Assembly: GCA_027487245.1 (NCBI GenBank) | Contig: JAIYDY010000083.1 | Coordinates: forward strand, 1 to 46,705 | Direction: 5' to 3' | DNA: 46,705 nucleotides | DNA from: Hyphomicrobiales bacterium | GTDB taxonomy: Bacteria; Pseudomonadota; Alphaproteobacteria; Rhizobiales; Beijerinckiaceae | Shown here: positions 10,170-18,300 of the stretch, piece after piece | Layout of the letters: each line of letters begins with the position of its first letter | How positions within the stretch are numbered: position 1 is the first letter of the stretch | Translations under genes and position numbers: made by a program | Notes under the pieces: model-generated | What the model was told of the DNA's origin: nothing | Databases searched by the model: none | Seen by the model: only the letters and a program-made list of their open reading frames with translations

Positions 10170-10351
10170 CTGTGGCGTTGTCCCCATCTGGCCATGCCGG
10201 AGCCGTCCCGCACAGGCCGCTGTCATCCGTCACCGGCCTGTGCCATTGGCGCGGAATCGGGATTGACGAGCCAGCGGCTAGCACAGGGTGCGCTGCAAAT
10301 ACACCCCCAAGCTGCCTGCCAGCGGGGTCGGCGGCGCGGATCAGCGGCAGG

Positions 10352-10774
10352 TCAGGGGGCGCTCGCGTCGCCGGCATGGGCGGCGCGATGCAGTTGCGCC
10401 ATCGATTCCACCAGATCGGTGATCTGCCTCCGCACCTTGCTGTCGGTGATCGAGATGAAGGCCCGGGCCAGTTGCTGGCCGTCGGACATGGCCACCATCT
10501 TGTGGACGAAGGCCGCCGCTGGTGTCTCGCCCTCGACGGACTGCGTGGCATCATCCGATCCCTCGAAGAAGAAGGAGATCGGCACATCCAGCGCCTGGGC
10601 CACCAGTTGCAGCCGGGCCGGGCCGATGCGGCTCACGCCCTTCTCGTATTTCTGCAACTGCTGGAACGACGTGCCGATCATCTCGGCCAGTTCCTTCTGG
10701 GTCAGGCCGTTGAGAAGCCGGCGCATCCGCATGCGCGATCCGACGAAGAGGTCGACAGGCTGCCGTGTTCTCAA
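10352..10774 (-). CDS. XRE-family transcriptional regulator
   Basis: A 140-residue DNA-binding protein. The N-terminal HTH_3 domain (about 12-68) reads VGSRMRMRRLLNGLTQKELAEMIGTSFQQLQKYEKGVSRI. A C-terminal helical region with no recognised ligand domain follows. This architecture is abundant in alphaproteobacteria. Translation most likely starts at TTG 10774. GGGAGA lies seven bases upstream, and the residues encoded before the next ATG (10732) include the conserved PVDxFVGSR lead-in of this family. Inverted repeats upstream suggest autoregulation. Targets cannot be inferred from the neighbours. Confidence 0.88.
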   Translation of the reverse strand: MRTRQPVDLFVGSRMRMRRLLNGLTQKELAEMIGTSFQQLQKYEKGVSRIGPARLQLVAQALDVPISFFFEGSDDATQSVEGETPAAAFVHKMVAMSDGQQLARAFISITDSKVRRQITDLVESMAQLHRAAHAGDASAP

Positions 10775-10794
10775 GGGCGTTTCTCCCGTATTCT

Positions 10795-10859
10795 CACCTT
10801 GTCAGGTGCCGGCCATTGTCAGATGCCGTAGATAGGCCGCGCGAATCACCTCGGGTGAT
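10795..10859 (-). promoter_or_regulatory. two inverted repeats with a shared CACC/GGTG half-site upstream of the XRE gene
   Basis: CACCT-TGTC-AGGTG (10795-10808) and ATCACC-TCG-GGTGAT (10845-10859) both have CACC/GGTG arms. They lie 20-85 bp upstream of the XRE start, spanning where its promoter should be. XRE proteins bind dyad sites, so an operator role is plausible; this is inference from symmetry alone. Confidence 0.35.
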
Positions 10860-10906
10860 CAATCTGTTGTGGCAAACGAAATCTTAACGCTTCGTGCCAG
10901 GCCCTG

Positions 10907-11833
10907 TCAGGGCCTGCTGGCGGCCACGAACCCGAGCGGCAATCCGGCAGGTGCGAGCATGCCGTAAAGCGGCACGCCGGGCAGCGCGCGCGCCACGATG
11001 GCGCGGGCGGCGATCAGCTGTTCGAGGTTGATGCCGGTCCGCACGCCCATGGCTTCGAACATGAACACCAGGTCCTCGGTGGCGACATTGCCAGATGCTC
11101 CGGGCGCGTGAGGGCAACCGCCCAGTCCGCACAGCGAGGAATCGAAGGTCCGCACGCCAGCCTCGAAAGCCGCAAGATTGTTGGCAAGGCCGAGCCCGCG
11201 GGTGTTGTGCATGTGCGCCGCCCCGCACTTGTCGCCGATCTCGCCGATCAGCCGTGTGAACAGTCGGCGCGTCTGTGCCGGGTTGCCCATGCCGGTGGTG
11301 TCCGACAGGCCCGAGATATCGACGCCGGCCTCGACCAGCGCGAGGCTGAGGCGGATCACGTCATCCTCAGGCACAAGGCCGGCAATAGTGCAGCCGAAGG
11401 CCACCGAGATATTGGCCTCGATCGGCACATGTGGCGCGCGCTCGTTGCGCATGGCGACGATGCGCGCGACTTCGCTCACCATCTCGGTCCGTGTCTTGCG
11501 CACGTTGGCCAGCGAGTGCTCTTCCGAGCCGGAGACCGGGATGGTCAGCTTGTGCGCACCCGCGGCGATGGCGGCCTCCGCACCGCGCAGGTTCGGCACC
11601 AGCGCGAGCACGGTCAGGCCGGGCAGGCCGGCAGAGGCGGCAACCACCTGTGCCGCATCCGCCATCTGCGGCATCATGTGCGCCGGCACGAACGAGCATA
11701 CCTCGATTTCGGTGATGCCCGCCCCGTGCATGGCGCTGATCCAAGCCAGCTTGTCGGCTGTGGCCATGACCTGATCAATGATCTGCAGCCCGTCACGCGG
11801 ACCGCACTCGCTGATCAGGATCTCCGCCGCCAT
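10907..11833 (-). CDS. hydroxymethylglutaryl-CoA lyase family protein
   Basis: A 308-residue HMGL-like TIM-barrel enzyme. HMG-CoA lyase cleaves 3-hydroxy-3-methylglutaryl-CoA to acetoacetate and acetyl-CoA in leucine degradation; the family also contains other acyl-CoA lyases. Visible features are the opening ECGPRDGLQ (catalytic Arg/Asp loop), the metal-binding HMHNTRGLGLAN and the Cys signature GLGGCPHAPGASGNVATED near the C-terminus. These fit a catalytically complete lyase. It lies 27 bp downstream of asd and is probably co-transcribed, although the two reactions are not in one pathway. The exact substrate is unproven. Confidence 0.88.
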   Translation of the reverse strand: MAAEILISECGPRDGLQIIDQVMATADKLAWISAMHGAGITEIEVCSFVPAHMMPQMADAAQVVAASAGLPGLTVLALVPNLRGAEAAIAAGAHKLTIPVSGSEEHSLANVRKTRTEMVSEVARIVAMRNERAPHVPIEANISVAFGCTIAGLVPEDDVIRLSLALVEAGVDISGLSDTTGMGNPAQTRRLFTRLIGEIGDKCGAAHMHNTRGLGLANNLAAFEAGVRTFDSSLCGLGGCPHAPGASGNVATEDLVFMFEAMGVRTGINLEQLIAARAIVARALPGVPLYGMLAPAGLPLGFVAASRP

Positions 11834-11860
11834 GCCAAAGGCCCTTTCGATCTCGCGCGC

Positions 11861-12898
11861 TCAGGCTGCCTTGCGCGCCTTTGGCGTGATCAGGCCTTTC
11901 TTGATCAGCGTTTCGGCGATCTGCACCGCGTTGAGCGCGGCGCCCTTGCGCAGATTGTCGGACACGCACCAGAACGACAGGCCGTTCTCGATGGTCTGGT
12001 CCTCGCGGATGCGCGAGATATAGGTGGCATCCTCGCCGGCACATTCGTGCGGGGTTGCATAGCCGCCGTTCTCGCGGCTGTCGATCACCATCAGGCCCGG
12101 CGCGCTGCGCAGGATGGCGCGGGCCTCCACGGCCGTCACCGGCTTCTCGAACTCGACGTTCACCGCCTCCGAATGGCCCACGAACACCGGGACCCGCACG
12201 CAGGTAGCTGTCAGCTTGATCTTCGGGTCGAGGATCTTCTTGGTCTCGACCATCATCTTCCACTCTTCCTTGGTGTAGCCATCCTCCATGAACACATCGA
12301 TGTGGGGAATGACATTGAAGGCCATGCGCTTGGTGAACTTCTTCACCTCCGCGCCACCGAGCGAGTAGATGGCCTTGGTCTGGCGGTCGAGTTCGTCCAT
12401 GCCATCCTTACCGGCACCAGACACGGACTGATAGGTCGCGACCACGACGCGCTTGATGCCGAAGCGGTCATGCAGCGGCTTCAGCGCCAGCACGAGTTGG
12501 GCCGTCGAGCAATTTGGATTGGCGATGATGTGCTTCCTGGTGAAGCCTGACAGGGCATCGGCATTGACCTCCGGCACCACCAGCGGAACGTCCGGATCGG
12601 TGCGCCAGGCGGAGGAATTGTCGATCACCACGCAGCCCTGCGCGCCGATCTTCGGTGACCAGACCTTCGAGACATCGCCGCCTGCCGACATCAGGCAGAT
12701 GTCGGTATCGGAGAAGTCGTAGTGGTCCAGAACCTTGCACTTGAGGATGCGATCCCCGAACGAGACTTCCGAATTGATCGAACGGCTGGAGGCGAGGGCG
12801 ACGACTTCGTCGGCCGGGAATGCACGCTCCGCGAGAATGGAGAGCATTTCCCGGCCCACATTGCCGGTGGCTCCCGCGATGGCGACCTTGTAACCCAT
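11861..12898 (-). CDS. asd: aspartate-semialdehyde dehydrogenase
   Basis: Asd reduces L-aspartyl-4-phosphate with NADPH to aspartate semialdehyde, the branch point to lysine/diaminopimelate, threonine and methionine. The protein has 345 residues. The N-terminal NADP-binding AIAGATGNVGREML is followed by SAGGDVSKVW and DNSSAWR. The catalytic cysteine is in NPNCSTAQL (Cys130), and the C-terminal segment has the usual SFWCVSDNLRKGAALNAVQIAE. The start ATG at 12898 matches the family N-terminus. A 395-bp gene-free stretch upstream should contain its promoter. Confidence 0.97.
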   Translation of the reverse strand: MGYKVAIAGATGNVGREMLSILAERAFPADEVVALASSRSINSEVSFGDRILKCKVLDHYDFSDTDICLMSAGGDVSKVWSPKIGAQGCVVIDNSSAWRTDPDVPLVVPEVNADALSGFTRKHIIANPNCSTAQLVLALKPLHDRFGIKRVVVATYQSVSGAGKDGMDELDRQTKAIYSLGGAEVKKFTKRMAFNVIPHIDVFMEDGYTKEEWKMMVETKKILDPKIKLTATCVRVPVFVGHSEAVNVEFEKPVTAVEARAILRSAPGLMVIDSRENGGYATPHECAGEDATYISRIREDQTIENGLSFWCVSDNLRKGAALNAVQIAETLIKKGLITPKARKAA

Positions 12899-13293
12899 GC
12901 TTCTGATGACCTTGGCTTGCCGGTTTGGCTGGAATTTCCCCCGGGAATTACCTGTCTGGACCTGTCTTGTCCATCAAGGCTGGTCTCCAGACCCCCGTCG
13001 GGGGAAATCCCGGAGCGAGGAGAGACGTCAGCGCGTGGTTTTGCTTTTGGTCGTTGCCGGAGAGCCAGACGTGTACGCGCCAGCCACTGCCCTCAGGGGC
13101 AGGCTGGTCGGGACAACGTGAGTGGCGGCAACGAACGGCATGGCGCGGTCTGGACGTCTTCTTGAAGTCCCGCCGGGCTGGCTGGATTCCACCTTCCTTA
13201 AGCGGCAGAAGCCGGATTTTGTCAATGCTGGCCCTGCCTCGACAACGGCCTGACCTTGGTAGCTGGCCGTTCGTCGATAGCCCTTCGCCGGGG
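12899..13293. other. gene-free region upstream of asd
   Basis: These 395 bp lie between asd and the SMP-30 gene, both leftward. No frame here looks like protein, and long open frames on either strand have no family resemblance. It holds a 10-bp tandem direct repeat (12950-12969) and a near-palindrome AATTTCCCCCGGGAATT just before asd. The stretch GACCCCCGTCGGGG can form a short hairpin. I see no convincing -35/-10 pair and no recognisable riboswitch. Confidence 0.5.
12950..12969. repeat. 10-bp tandem direct repeat upstream of asd
   Basis: ACCTGTCTGG is followed immediately by ACCTGTCTTG (eight identical bases, period 10). It lies 52-71 bp upstream of the asd start codon. Spacing of one helical turn is typical of sites for activators that bind on one DNA face; no regulator is identified. 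Confidence 0.5.
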
Positions 13294-14187
13294 TCACCCT
13301 CTTGCGGACTGCTCCTGATCGCGCCAGCGCTGCACCGGCACGCCGGCCACGGGCGAGCGGCCGATCAGGAGGATGCCCCCGTCGGGATCACCATGCTCCG
13401 GCTCACGGAGACTGGTCAGCACCAGCGTCTTCAGATCGTCGCCGCAGAAGCACGGCATGGTCGGCGTCCTGACAGGCAAGGGCGTGCTGCCCAGCAAGGC
13501 CCCTTCCGACGACCAGCGGTTGAGCCGCCCGCCGAACACGCCTGCGCTCCAGTAGCCATCCTCTATGTCGCAGGCCGCACCATCGGGCTTGCCGAGTTCG
13601 GCGGGGGAATCATCGACAATGCGAACGATCTTGCCAAGGCTGCCGCTGGCAGCTTCGAATTCGATGCGGTCGATCCAGCCCTGATGCGAGTCTGCATGAT
13701 ACATCGTGCGCCCGTCGCCGGACCACGCCAGCCCGTTGGAAACGCCCAGACAATGCGCCCGCGCCACGCTGAGCTTGCCGCGGCCATCGATCCGGTAGAG
13801 CGAGCCGGAAGGCGTCCGGCCCTCGTGCACCATGTCCATCGAGCCGACCCAGAATGCTCCGTCAGGCCCGACCTTGCCGTCGTTCAGCCGGTTGCGCGCC
13901 GGCTCGCCGGTGATCTCGATCAGCGGCTGGAGGTCGCCACTATCCGGATCGAGGATCGCCACGGCCTGCTGCAACGCCACGATGATCCGGCCGCTTTCAG
14001 CCAGTCCGATCGACCCTGTCAGGCTCGGCATCGGCCAGGCCCGGAAGCCGCTGCCATCGAGCCTGATGGCATGGACAGCCGGCGCGCGGATATCGACGAA
14101 GAACAGGCATTGCCGGCGATCATCCCAGACGGGCCCCTCGCCGAGTGATGGGCGGCATTCTCCAAGGCGTGAAAATTCGAGAGTCAT
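13294..14187 (-). CDS. SMP-30/gluconolactonase/LRE family lactonase
   Basis: A 297-residue six-bladed beta-propeller enzyme of the regucalcin family, which hydrolyses aldonolactones to aldonic acids using a divalent metal. Family landmarks are LGEGPVWD (metal-binding Glu), RLNDGKVGPDGAFWVGSMD, SNGLAWSGDGRTMYHADS (catalytic-site Asn/Asp) and KPDGAACDIEDGYW. The start at 14187 has GGAGGG seven bases upstream; the frame continues upstream but without coding character. It stands back-to-back with the gntR/TRAP/dehydratase/aldolase genes. It therefore probably supplies the aldonate that those genes consume (inference from context). Confidence 0.88.
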   Translation of the reverse strand: MTLEFSRLGECRPSLGEGPVWDDRRQCLFFVDIRAPAVHAIRLDGSGFRAWPMPSLTGSIGLAESGRIIVALQQAVAILDPDSGDLQPLIEITGEPARNRLNDGKVGPDGAFWVGSMDMVHEGRTPSGSLYRIDGRGKLSVARAHCLGVSNGLAWSGDGRTMYHADSHQGWIDRIEFEAASGSLGKIVRIVDDSPAELGKPDGAACDIEDGYWSAGVFGGRLNRWSSEGALLGSTPLPVRTPTMPCFCGDDLKTLVLTSLREPEHGDPDGGILLIGRSPVAGVPVQRWRDQEQSARG

Positions 14188-14426
14188 CAAGGGTCCCTCC
14201 AGCGTTGCCGCCCGAAGGGACTGGGCCGCCCGACCGCTGTTGTTGCACCGGCAGACTGCGACGATCGGGTGGAACAGGCAAGTCGTCCTGATGCTGAGGG
14301 TTGCACCTCGCAGCCAGGCCAAGCCCTGTCACTGATACCCGGCCGTTGCCGGAGGCCCCAAGACGCAAACCTCAGACCCCGCGCTGCCAAAGCGCCCGCC
14401 TGGATGGTTCCAGCAAGGCGCGCATC

Positions 14427-14535
14427 ATGTGGTCCGTGGTGCTGACACCGGCATCCCTGCCGCTGACCCTCGTCTCCATCCTGCTCTCGCGTCATTTCCT
14501 TGTCGGCAGGACGCAGGACGCATTGAACCAGGGCT
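14427..14535 (+). pseudogene. possible remnant of a carbohydrate ABC transporter permease C-terminus
   Basis: The frame contains LPLTLVSILLSRHFLVGR followed by TQDALNQG. This closely follows the family ending of MalG/UgpE-type permeases (LP-x-L-hydrophobic-QR-x-FVxGLTxGAVKG). No permease body precedes it and no stop follows at the expected place. If real, it is a decayed trace of an earlier sugar transporter at this locus. The match is short and was made from memory of the family, so chance is possible. Confidence 0.3.
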
Positions 14536-14601
14536 CCGGCGCAATGAAAGCGCGGAGGCAGGCGTGGCCTTCGGGGCAATCATTTGTGCGACGGCCATCG
14601 C

Positions 14602-14628
14602 TTGACAGCAATTATCATATGATAATAC
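14602..14628 (+). promoter_or_regulatory. gntR promoter region with 16-bp palindromic operator
   Basis: ATTATCATATGATAAT (14611-14626) is a perfect palindrome, strikingly AT-rich in this GC-rich DNA. It begins three bases after a TTGACA (14602-14607) that could be a -35 box. A -10-like TAATAC lies at 14623-14628 with 15-bp spacing. The start codon of gntR follows 11 bp after the palindrome. The position inside the promoter implies repression, most simply by the adjacent FadR-type regulator. The transcript start is not resolved. Confidence 0.7.
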
Positions 14629-14637
14629 CTTTAAGGC

Positions 14638-15363
14638 ATGAGGCCGAAGAGCTTTCACGCGGCAGTCGTTGACCGGCTCGCAGCGATGATCATCCAGGGA
14701 GAAGACGCCATGGGGTCGCAAATGCCGACCGAGGCGGATCTGTGCACCACGATGGGCGTCAGCCGCACGGTGCTGCGCGAAGCGGTCAAGACCCTGTCGG
14801 CCAAGGGCATGGTGACGACAGGCCCGCGCACCGGCACGCGCGCCCAGCCCGCCTCTGCCTGGAACCTGCTCGACCCGGACGTGATCCGCTGGCGACTCAT
14901 GTCCGGCATCGACCAGACCTTCGTGCGCGACATCCTCGAACTGCGGCTGGCGATCGAGCCGGATGCCGCAGCCCTTGCCGCGCAGCGCGCCAGCGAGGCG
15001 GATCTTGGCCAGTTGCGCGCAGCCTATGCCGCCATGGAGGCCGCGGTCGAGCATGGCGGCGGCTATCTCGAAGCTGACCTTGCCTTCCACGAGACAATCC
15101 TCGCCGCCACGCACAACCAATTCCTTGCCGCCCTGACACCGGCCATCGACGCGCTCTTGCGTGTCTCGTTCCGTTTCTCGGTGAAGAGCCGCGAAAGTGC
15201 CCGCTCGTCGCTGCCTCTGCACAAGGCCGTGCTGGCCGCGATCGTGGCGCGCGATGGCGCAGCGGCCGAGGACGCGATCCGCACTCTGATTGCCGCGGCA
15301 CGCCGTGATGTCGAAAGCGACATGGCGCGCGACGATTTCCTGACTGGCGAGGCCGACCGATGA
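14638..15363 (+). CDS. FadR-subfamily GntR transcriptional regulator
   Basis: A 241-residue repressor-type protein. A winged-helix domain (about 5-75: SHxTEADLCTTMGVSRTVLREAVKTLSAKGMV-like) is followed by an all-helical FCD ligand domain. The FCD carries the conserved ELRLAIEPDAAALAAQRA, the metal-binding DLAFHETI and a later HKAVLAAI His. The layout resembles DgoR-type aldonate regulators, including QPASAWNLLDPDVIRWRL after the HTH. It likely senses the sugar acid or its keto-deoxy product and represses its own operon through the upstream palindrome. Its stop overlaps the dctQ start by ATGA (15360-15363), so regulator and transporter are coupled. Confidence 0.92.
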   Translation: MRPKSFHAAVVDRLAAMIIQGEDAMGSQMPTEADLCTTMGVSRTVLREAVKTLSAKGMVTTGPRTGTRAQPASAWNLLDPDVIRWRLMSGIDQTFVRDILELRLAIEPDAAALAAQRASEADLGQLRAAYAAMEAAVEHGGGYLEADLAFHETILAATHNQFLAALTPAIDALLRVSFRFSVKSRESARSSLPLHKAVLAAIVARDGAAAEDAIRTLIAAARRDVESDMARDDFLTGEADR

Positions 15364-15908
15364 TGAAGCAGCTGGAAGACAGGTTCTTCAAGGCGCTCGA
15401 AGCGCTGCTGGTGCTGTTGCTGGCCGCGATGGTGATCATGGTCTTCGGCAACGTCATGATGCGCTGGTTCTTCAACGATGGCATCCAGATCTCGGAAGAG
15501 ATGAGCCGCTATTGCTTTGTCTGGTTGACCTTCATCGGGGCCGTGGTGGTGATGCGCGAGCATGCACACCTGGGCGTCGACGCGCTGGTCGGCGCGCTGG
15601 GCCCACGCGGCCGGTTGATCTGCATGGTGTTCTCGGATGCACTGGTGCTGCTGTGCTGCGTGGTGTTCTTCTGGGGCACGTGGAAACAGGCCCCGCTGAA
15701 TGCCACCAACATCGCGCCAGTGTCGGGCCTCAACATGCTGGCCGTGTTCGGCGTCGGTATCTTCACCTCCATCGGCATCGGCGTGATGGTGCTGCTCAGG
15801 CTCGTCAGGGCGCTGACAGGCCGCCTCCGCCCCGGAGAACTCGACATGTTCGCTGGCCGTTTCTCGGATGAAGCGGCTGCCCACAGCGTGCGGGGGAAGA
15901 TCGAATGA
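15360..15908 (+). CDS. TRAP transporter small permease (DctQ family)
   Basis: A 182-residue inner-membrane protein with four hydrophobic segments. It has the DctQ signature region ISEEMSRYCFVWLTFIGAVVVMREHAHLGVDALV. TRAP small subunits form a stable complex with the large permease in Na+-driven uptake of organic or sugar acids. The start ATG at 15360 overlaps the gntR stop, and its own stop overlaps dctM by ATGA (15905-15908). Confidence 0.93.
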   Translation: MMKQLEDRFFKALEALLVLLLAAMVIMVFGNVMMRWFFNDGIQISEEMSRYCFVWLTFIGAVVVMREHAHLGVDALVGALGPRGRLICMVFSDALVLLCCVVFFWGTWKQAPLNATNIAPVSGLNMLAVFGVGIFTSIGIGVMVLLRLVRALTGRLRPGELDMFAGRFSDEAAAHSVRGKIE

Positions 15909-17245
15909 CCGTCATCGTCTTCCTCGTTTCGCTCTGCGGGGCCATGGCGCTGGGCATGCCCTGCGCCTTCGCTCTGATGGTCTGCGGCATGGCCATCATG
16001 GCCTGGATGGTCGCCATCGGCATCTATCCAGCCTTCGATGCACAGGTCATCGCCCAGAAGATGCTGGACGGTTCCGACAGTTTCATCCTGCTGGCCATCC
16101 CGTTCTTCATGCTGGCCGGCGAGTTGATGAATGCTGGTGGATTGTCAAAGCGCATCGTCAACTTCGCGCTGGCGCTGATCGGCCATCGCCATGGCGGTCT
16201 GGGTTATGTCGCCATCATCGCCGCCGTCATCATGGCCTCGCTCTCGGGCTCAGCCGCTGCCGATACGGCGGCGCTGGCGGCCATCCTGATCCCAATGATG
16301 CGCAATGCCGGCTATAACGTGCCGCGCTCGGCCGGGCTGATCGCCGCGGGCGGCATCATCGCCCCGGTGATCCCGCCATCAATCGGTTTCGTGATCTTCG
16401 GTGTCGCGGCCAATGTCTCGATCCCGCAATTGTTCATCGCCGGTGTATTTCCCGGTCTGCTGATGGGCGTCAGCCTCGTGTTCGCCTGGTGGTATGTCGC
16501 CCGCAAGGAGAACCTCAAGCCCTATCCCAAGCGCACCTGGACCGAGCGCTGGCAGGCCACCAAGGACGGTGCCTTCGCCCTCGCCATGCCGGTCTTCATC
16601 CTCGGCTCGATCCGCTTCGGCTTCGCCACGCCGACCGAGGCCGCCGTCGTGGCCGCCGTCTACGCCATGTTCGTGGGCATGTTCATCTACAAGGAACTGA
16701 AGCCGAGCCAGCTTTACGGCCTGTTCCTGTCCGCCGCCAAGATGACGGCCGTGATCATGTTCCTGGTTGCGGCAGCGCTGATCTCGTCCTGGCTGATCAC
16801 CGCCGCCAACATCCCCGGCGAGATCGCCAACGTGCTCCAGCAGATCACCACCAACAAGACGGTGATGATGTTGATGATGATGGCGCTCGTGCTGGTTGTT
16901 GGCACGGCGCTCGATTTCGCCCCGACCGTGCTGATCCTGACGCCGGTGCTGATGCCCATCGTCAAGCAGGTCGGCATCGATCCGGTCTACTTCGGAGTGC
17001 TGTTCATCATGAACAACGCCATCGGCCTGATCACGCCGCCTGTCGGCATCGTGCTCAATGTCGTCTCGGGGGTGGCCCGCGTCTCGATGACGGATGTCAT
17101 CAAGGGCGTTAATCCTTTCCTGATTGCCCAGAGCATCGTGCTGTTTATTCTGGTGCTCTGGCCGCCCCTCGTGATGGCGCCCTTCCGGCTTCTGCAAGGC
17201 CGGATCGGATTCACGCAATTCGTCCAGCAACTGCTCGGATACTAA
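15905..17245 (+). CDS. TRAP transporter large permease (DctM family)
   Basis: A 446-residue polytopic inner-membrane protein, the ion-coupled translocation subunit. Family features include LAIPFFMLAGELMNAGGLSKRIVNFA, ALIGHRHGGLGYVAIIAAVIMASLSGSAAADTAAL, PPSIGFVIFGV and PTEAAVVAAVYA. The C-terminal LITPPVGIVLNVVSGVA closes the set. It has full family length. It is translationally coupled to dctQ and followed by dctP after 32 bp. Confidence 0.95.
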   Translation: MTVIVFLVSLCGAMALGMPCAFALMVCGMAIMAWMVAIGIYPAFDAQVIAQKMLDGSDSFILLAIPFFMLAGELMNAGGLSKRIVNFALALIGHRHGGLGYVAIIAAVIMASLSGSAAADTAALAAILIPMMRNAGYNVPRSAGLIAAGGIIAPVIPPSIGFVIFGVAANVSIPQLFIAGVFPGLLMGVSLVFAWWYVARKENLKPYPKRTWTERWQATKDGAFALAMPVFILGSIRFGFATPTEAAVVAAVYAMFVGMFIYKELKPSQLYGLFLSAAKMTAVIMFLVAAALISSWLITAANIPGEIANVLQQITTNKTVMMLMMMALVLVVGTALDFAPTVLILTPVLMPIVKQVGIDPVYFGVLFIMNNAIGLITPPVGIVLNVVSGVARVSMTDVIKGVNPFLIAQSIVLFILVLWPPLVMAPFRLLQGRIGFTQFVQQLLGY

Positions 17246-17277
17246 CGGGCCAAAGTGCCCACAACGGAGGAAGACCC

Positions 17278-18279
17278 ATGTTGAAATCCACATTGATCGC
17301 GGCGGTCGCCGGCCTCGCCCTGATGACCGGCACGGCCCATGCGCAATTCGCCGAGCGTACCATCCGCGTCTCCAACGGCATCAATGCCGATCACCCGGTC
17401 GGCAACGGCGTGACCAAGATGACCCAGTGCCTTGCCACGAAGTCGGGTGGCAAGATGAAGCTTCAGGCCTTCTGGGGCGGCGCCCTTGGCGGTGACCTTC
17501 AGGCGACCCAGGCGCTGCGCTCCGGCACGCAGGAAATGGTGGTCACGTCATCATCCCCGCTGGTCGGCATCCTGCCGGACCTCGGCGTGTTCGACCTGCC
17601 CTTCCTGTTCGCCAACGAGAAGGAGGCCGACACCATCCTCGACGGGCCGTTCGGCAAGTTCATCTCCGACAAGCTTCCGGCTGTTGGCCTCGTCAACCTG
17701 TCCTACTGGGAGAACGGCTTCCGCAACCTGACCAACTCGCGCAAGCCGGTCGAGAAGGTCGAGGACTTTCCGGGCCTCAAGGTCCGCGTGATGCAGAACA
17801 ACATCTTCCTCGACACCTTCAAGACCGTTGGCACCAATGCCGTGCCGATGGCCTTCCAGGAAGTGTTCGCGGCGCTTGAAACCAAGGCCATCGACGGCCA
17901 GGAAAATCCGTTCGTGACGATCGATACCTCCAAGCTCTACGAGGTGCAGAAGTTCCTCTCGATCACCAACCACGCCTACACGCCCTTCATGGTGCTCTAT
18001 TCCAAGGCGCTGTTCGACCGTCTCTCGGCCGACGAGCAGAAGGCCCTGTTCGATTGTGCCGCCGAGGGCCAGGCCGAGCAGCGTACTGTGTCACGGGCGC
18101 TGTCCAGCAGGTCGCTGGCCAGCCTCAGGACCAAGGGCATGCTGATCAACGAAATCGCACCCGAGCAGCAGAAGCGCATGCGCGAGGTGGTCAAGCCCGT
18201 CTATGAGCGCGGCGCCACCACCATCGGCAAGGAAACCGTGGACCGGATGCAGGCGGAACTCGCCAAGATCCGCGGCTGA
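17278..18279 (+). CDS. TRAP transporter substrate-binding protein (DctP family)
   Basis: A 333-residue periplasmic receptor. It has a Sec signal peptide (about residues 1-22, MLKSTLIAAVAGLALMTGTAHA, cleavage after AHA). The DctP landmarks are GDLQATQALRSGTQEMVVTSSSPLVG, GLKVRVMQN, the substrate-carboxylate Arg region (LKVRVMQNN), and AVPMAFQEVFAALETKAIDGQENP. The ligand is not deducible from sequence. Context (lactonase, acid-sugar dehydratase, aldolase) points to an aldonate or similar sugar acid. The ATG has GGAGG about seven bases upstream. Confidence 0.94.
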   Translation: MLKSTLIAAVAGLALMTGTAHAQFAERTIRVSNGINADHPVGNGVTKMTQCLATKSGGKMKLQAFWGGALGGDLQATQALRSGTQEMVVTSSSPLVGILPDLGVFDLPFLFANEKEADTILDGPFGKFISDKLPAVGLVNLSYWENGFRNLTNSRKPVEKVEDFPGLKVRVMQNNIFLDTFKTVGTNAVPMAFQEVFAALETKAIDGQENPFVTIDTSKLYEVQKFLSITNHAYTPFMVLYSKALFDRLSADEQKALFDCAAEGQAEQRTVSRALSSRSLASLRTKGMLINEIAPEQQKRMREVVKPVYERGATTIGKETVDRMQAELAKIRG

Positions 18280-18300
18280 GGACCGCTCTGCCACACGAGA

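Larger units (their letters stand above)
14188..14637. other. 450-bp divergent intergenic region, lactonase / gntR
   Basis: The region contains the regulatory palindrome at its right end (14611-14626) and a short stretch at 14427-14535 that resembles the end of a sugar ABC permease. The remainder shows no convincing gene. The lactonase promoter must lie in the left part, but I cannot identify it. Confidence 0.5.

Noticed and set aside
9021..10835. 604-codon open frame on the plus strand opposite purH and the XRE gene
   Set aside because: It is a shadow of purH; composition is non-protein-like and purH is unambiguous.
12925..14148. 407-codon plus-strand frame covering the asd upstream region and the SMP-30 gene
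   Set aside because: Its right part is antisense to the lactonase, and its left part has no family resemblance or ribosome-binding site.
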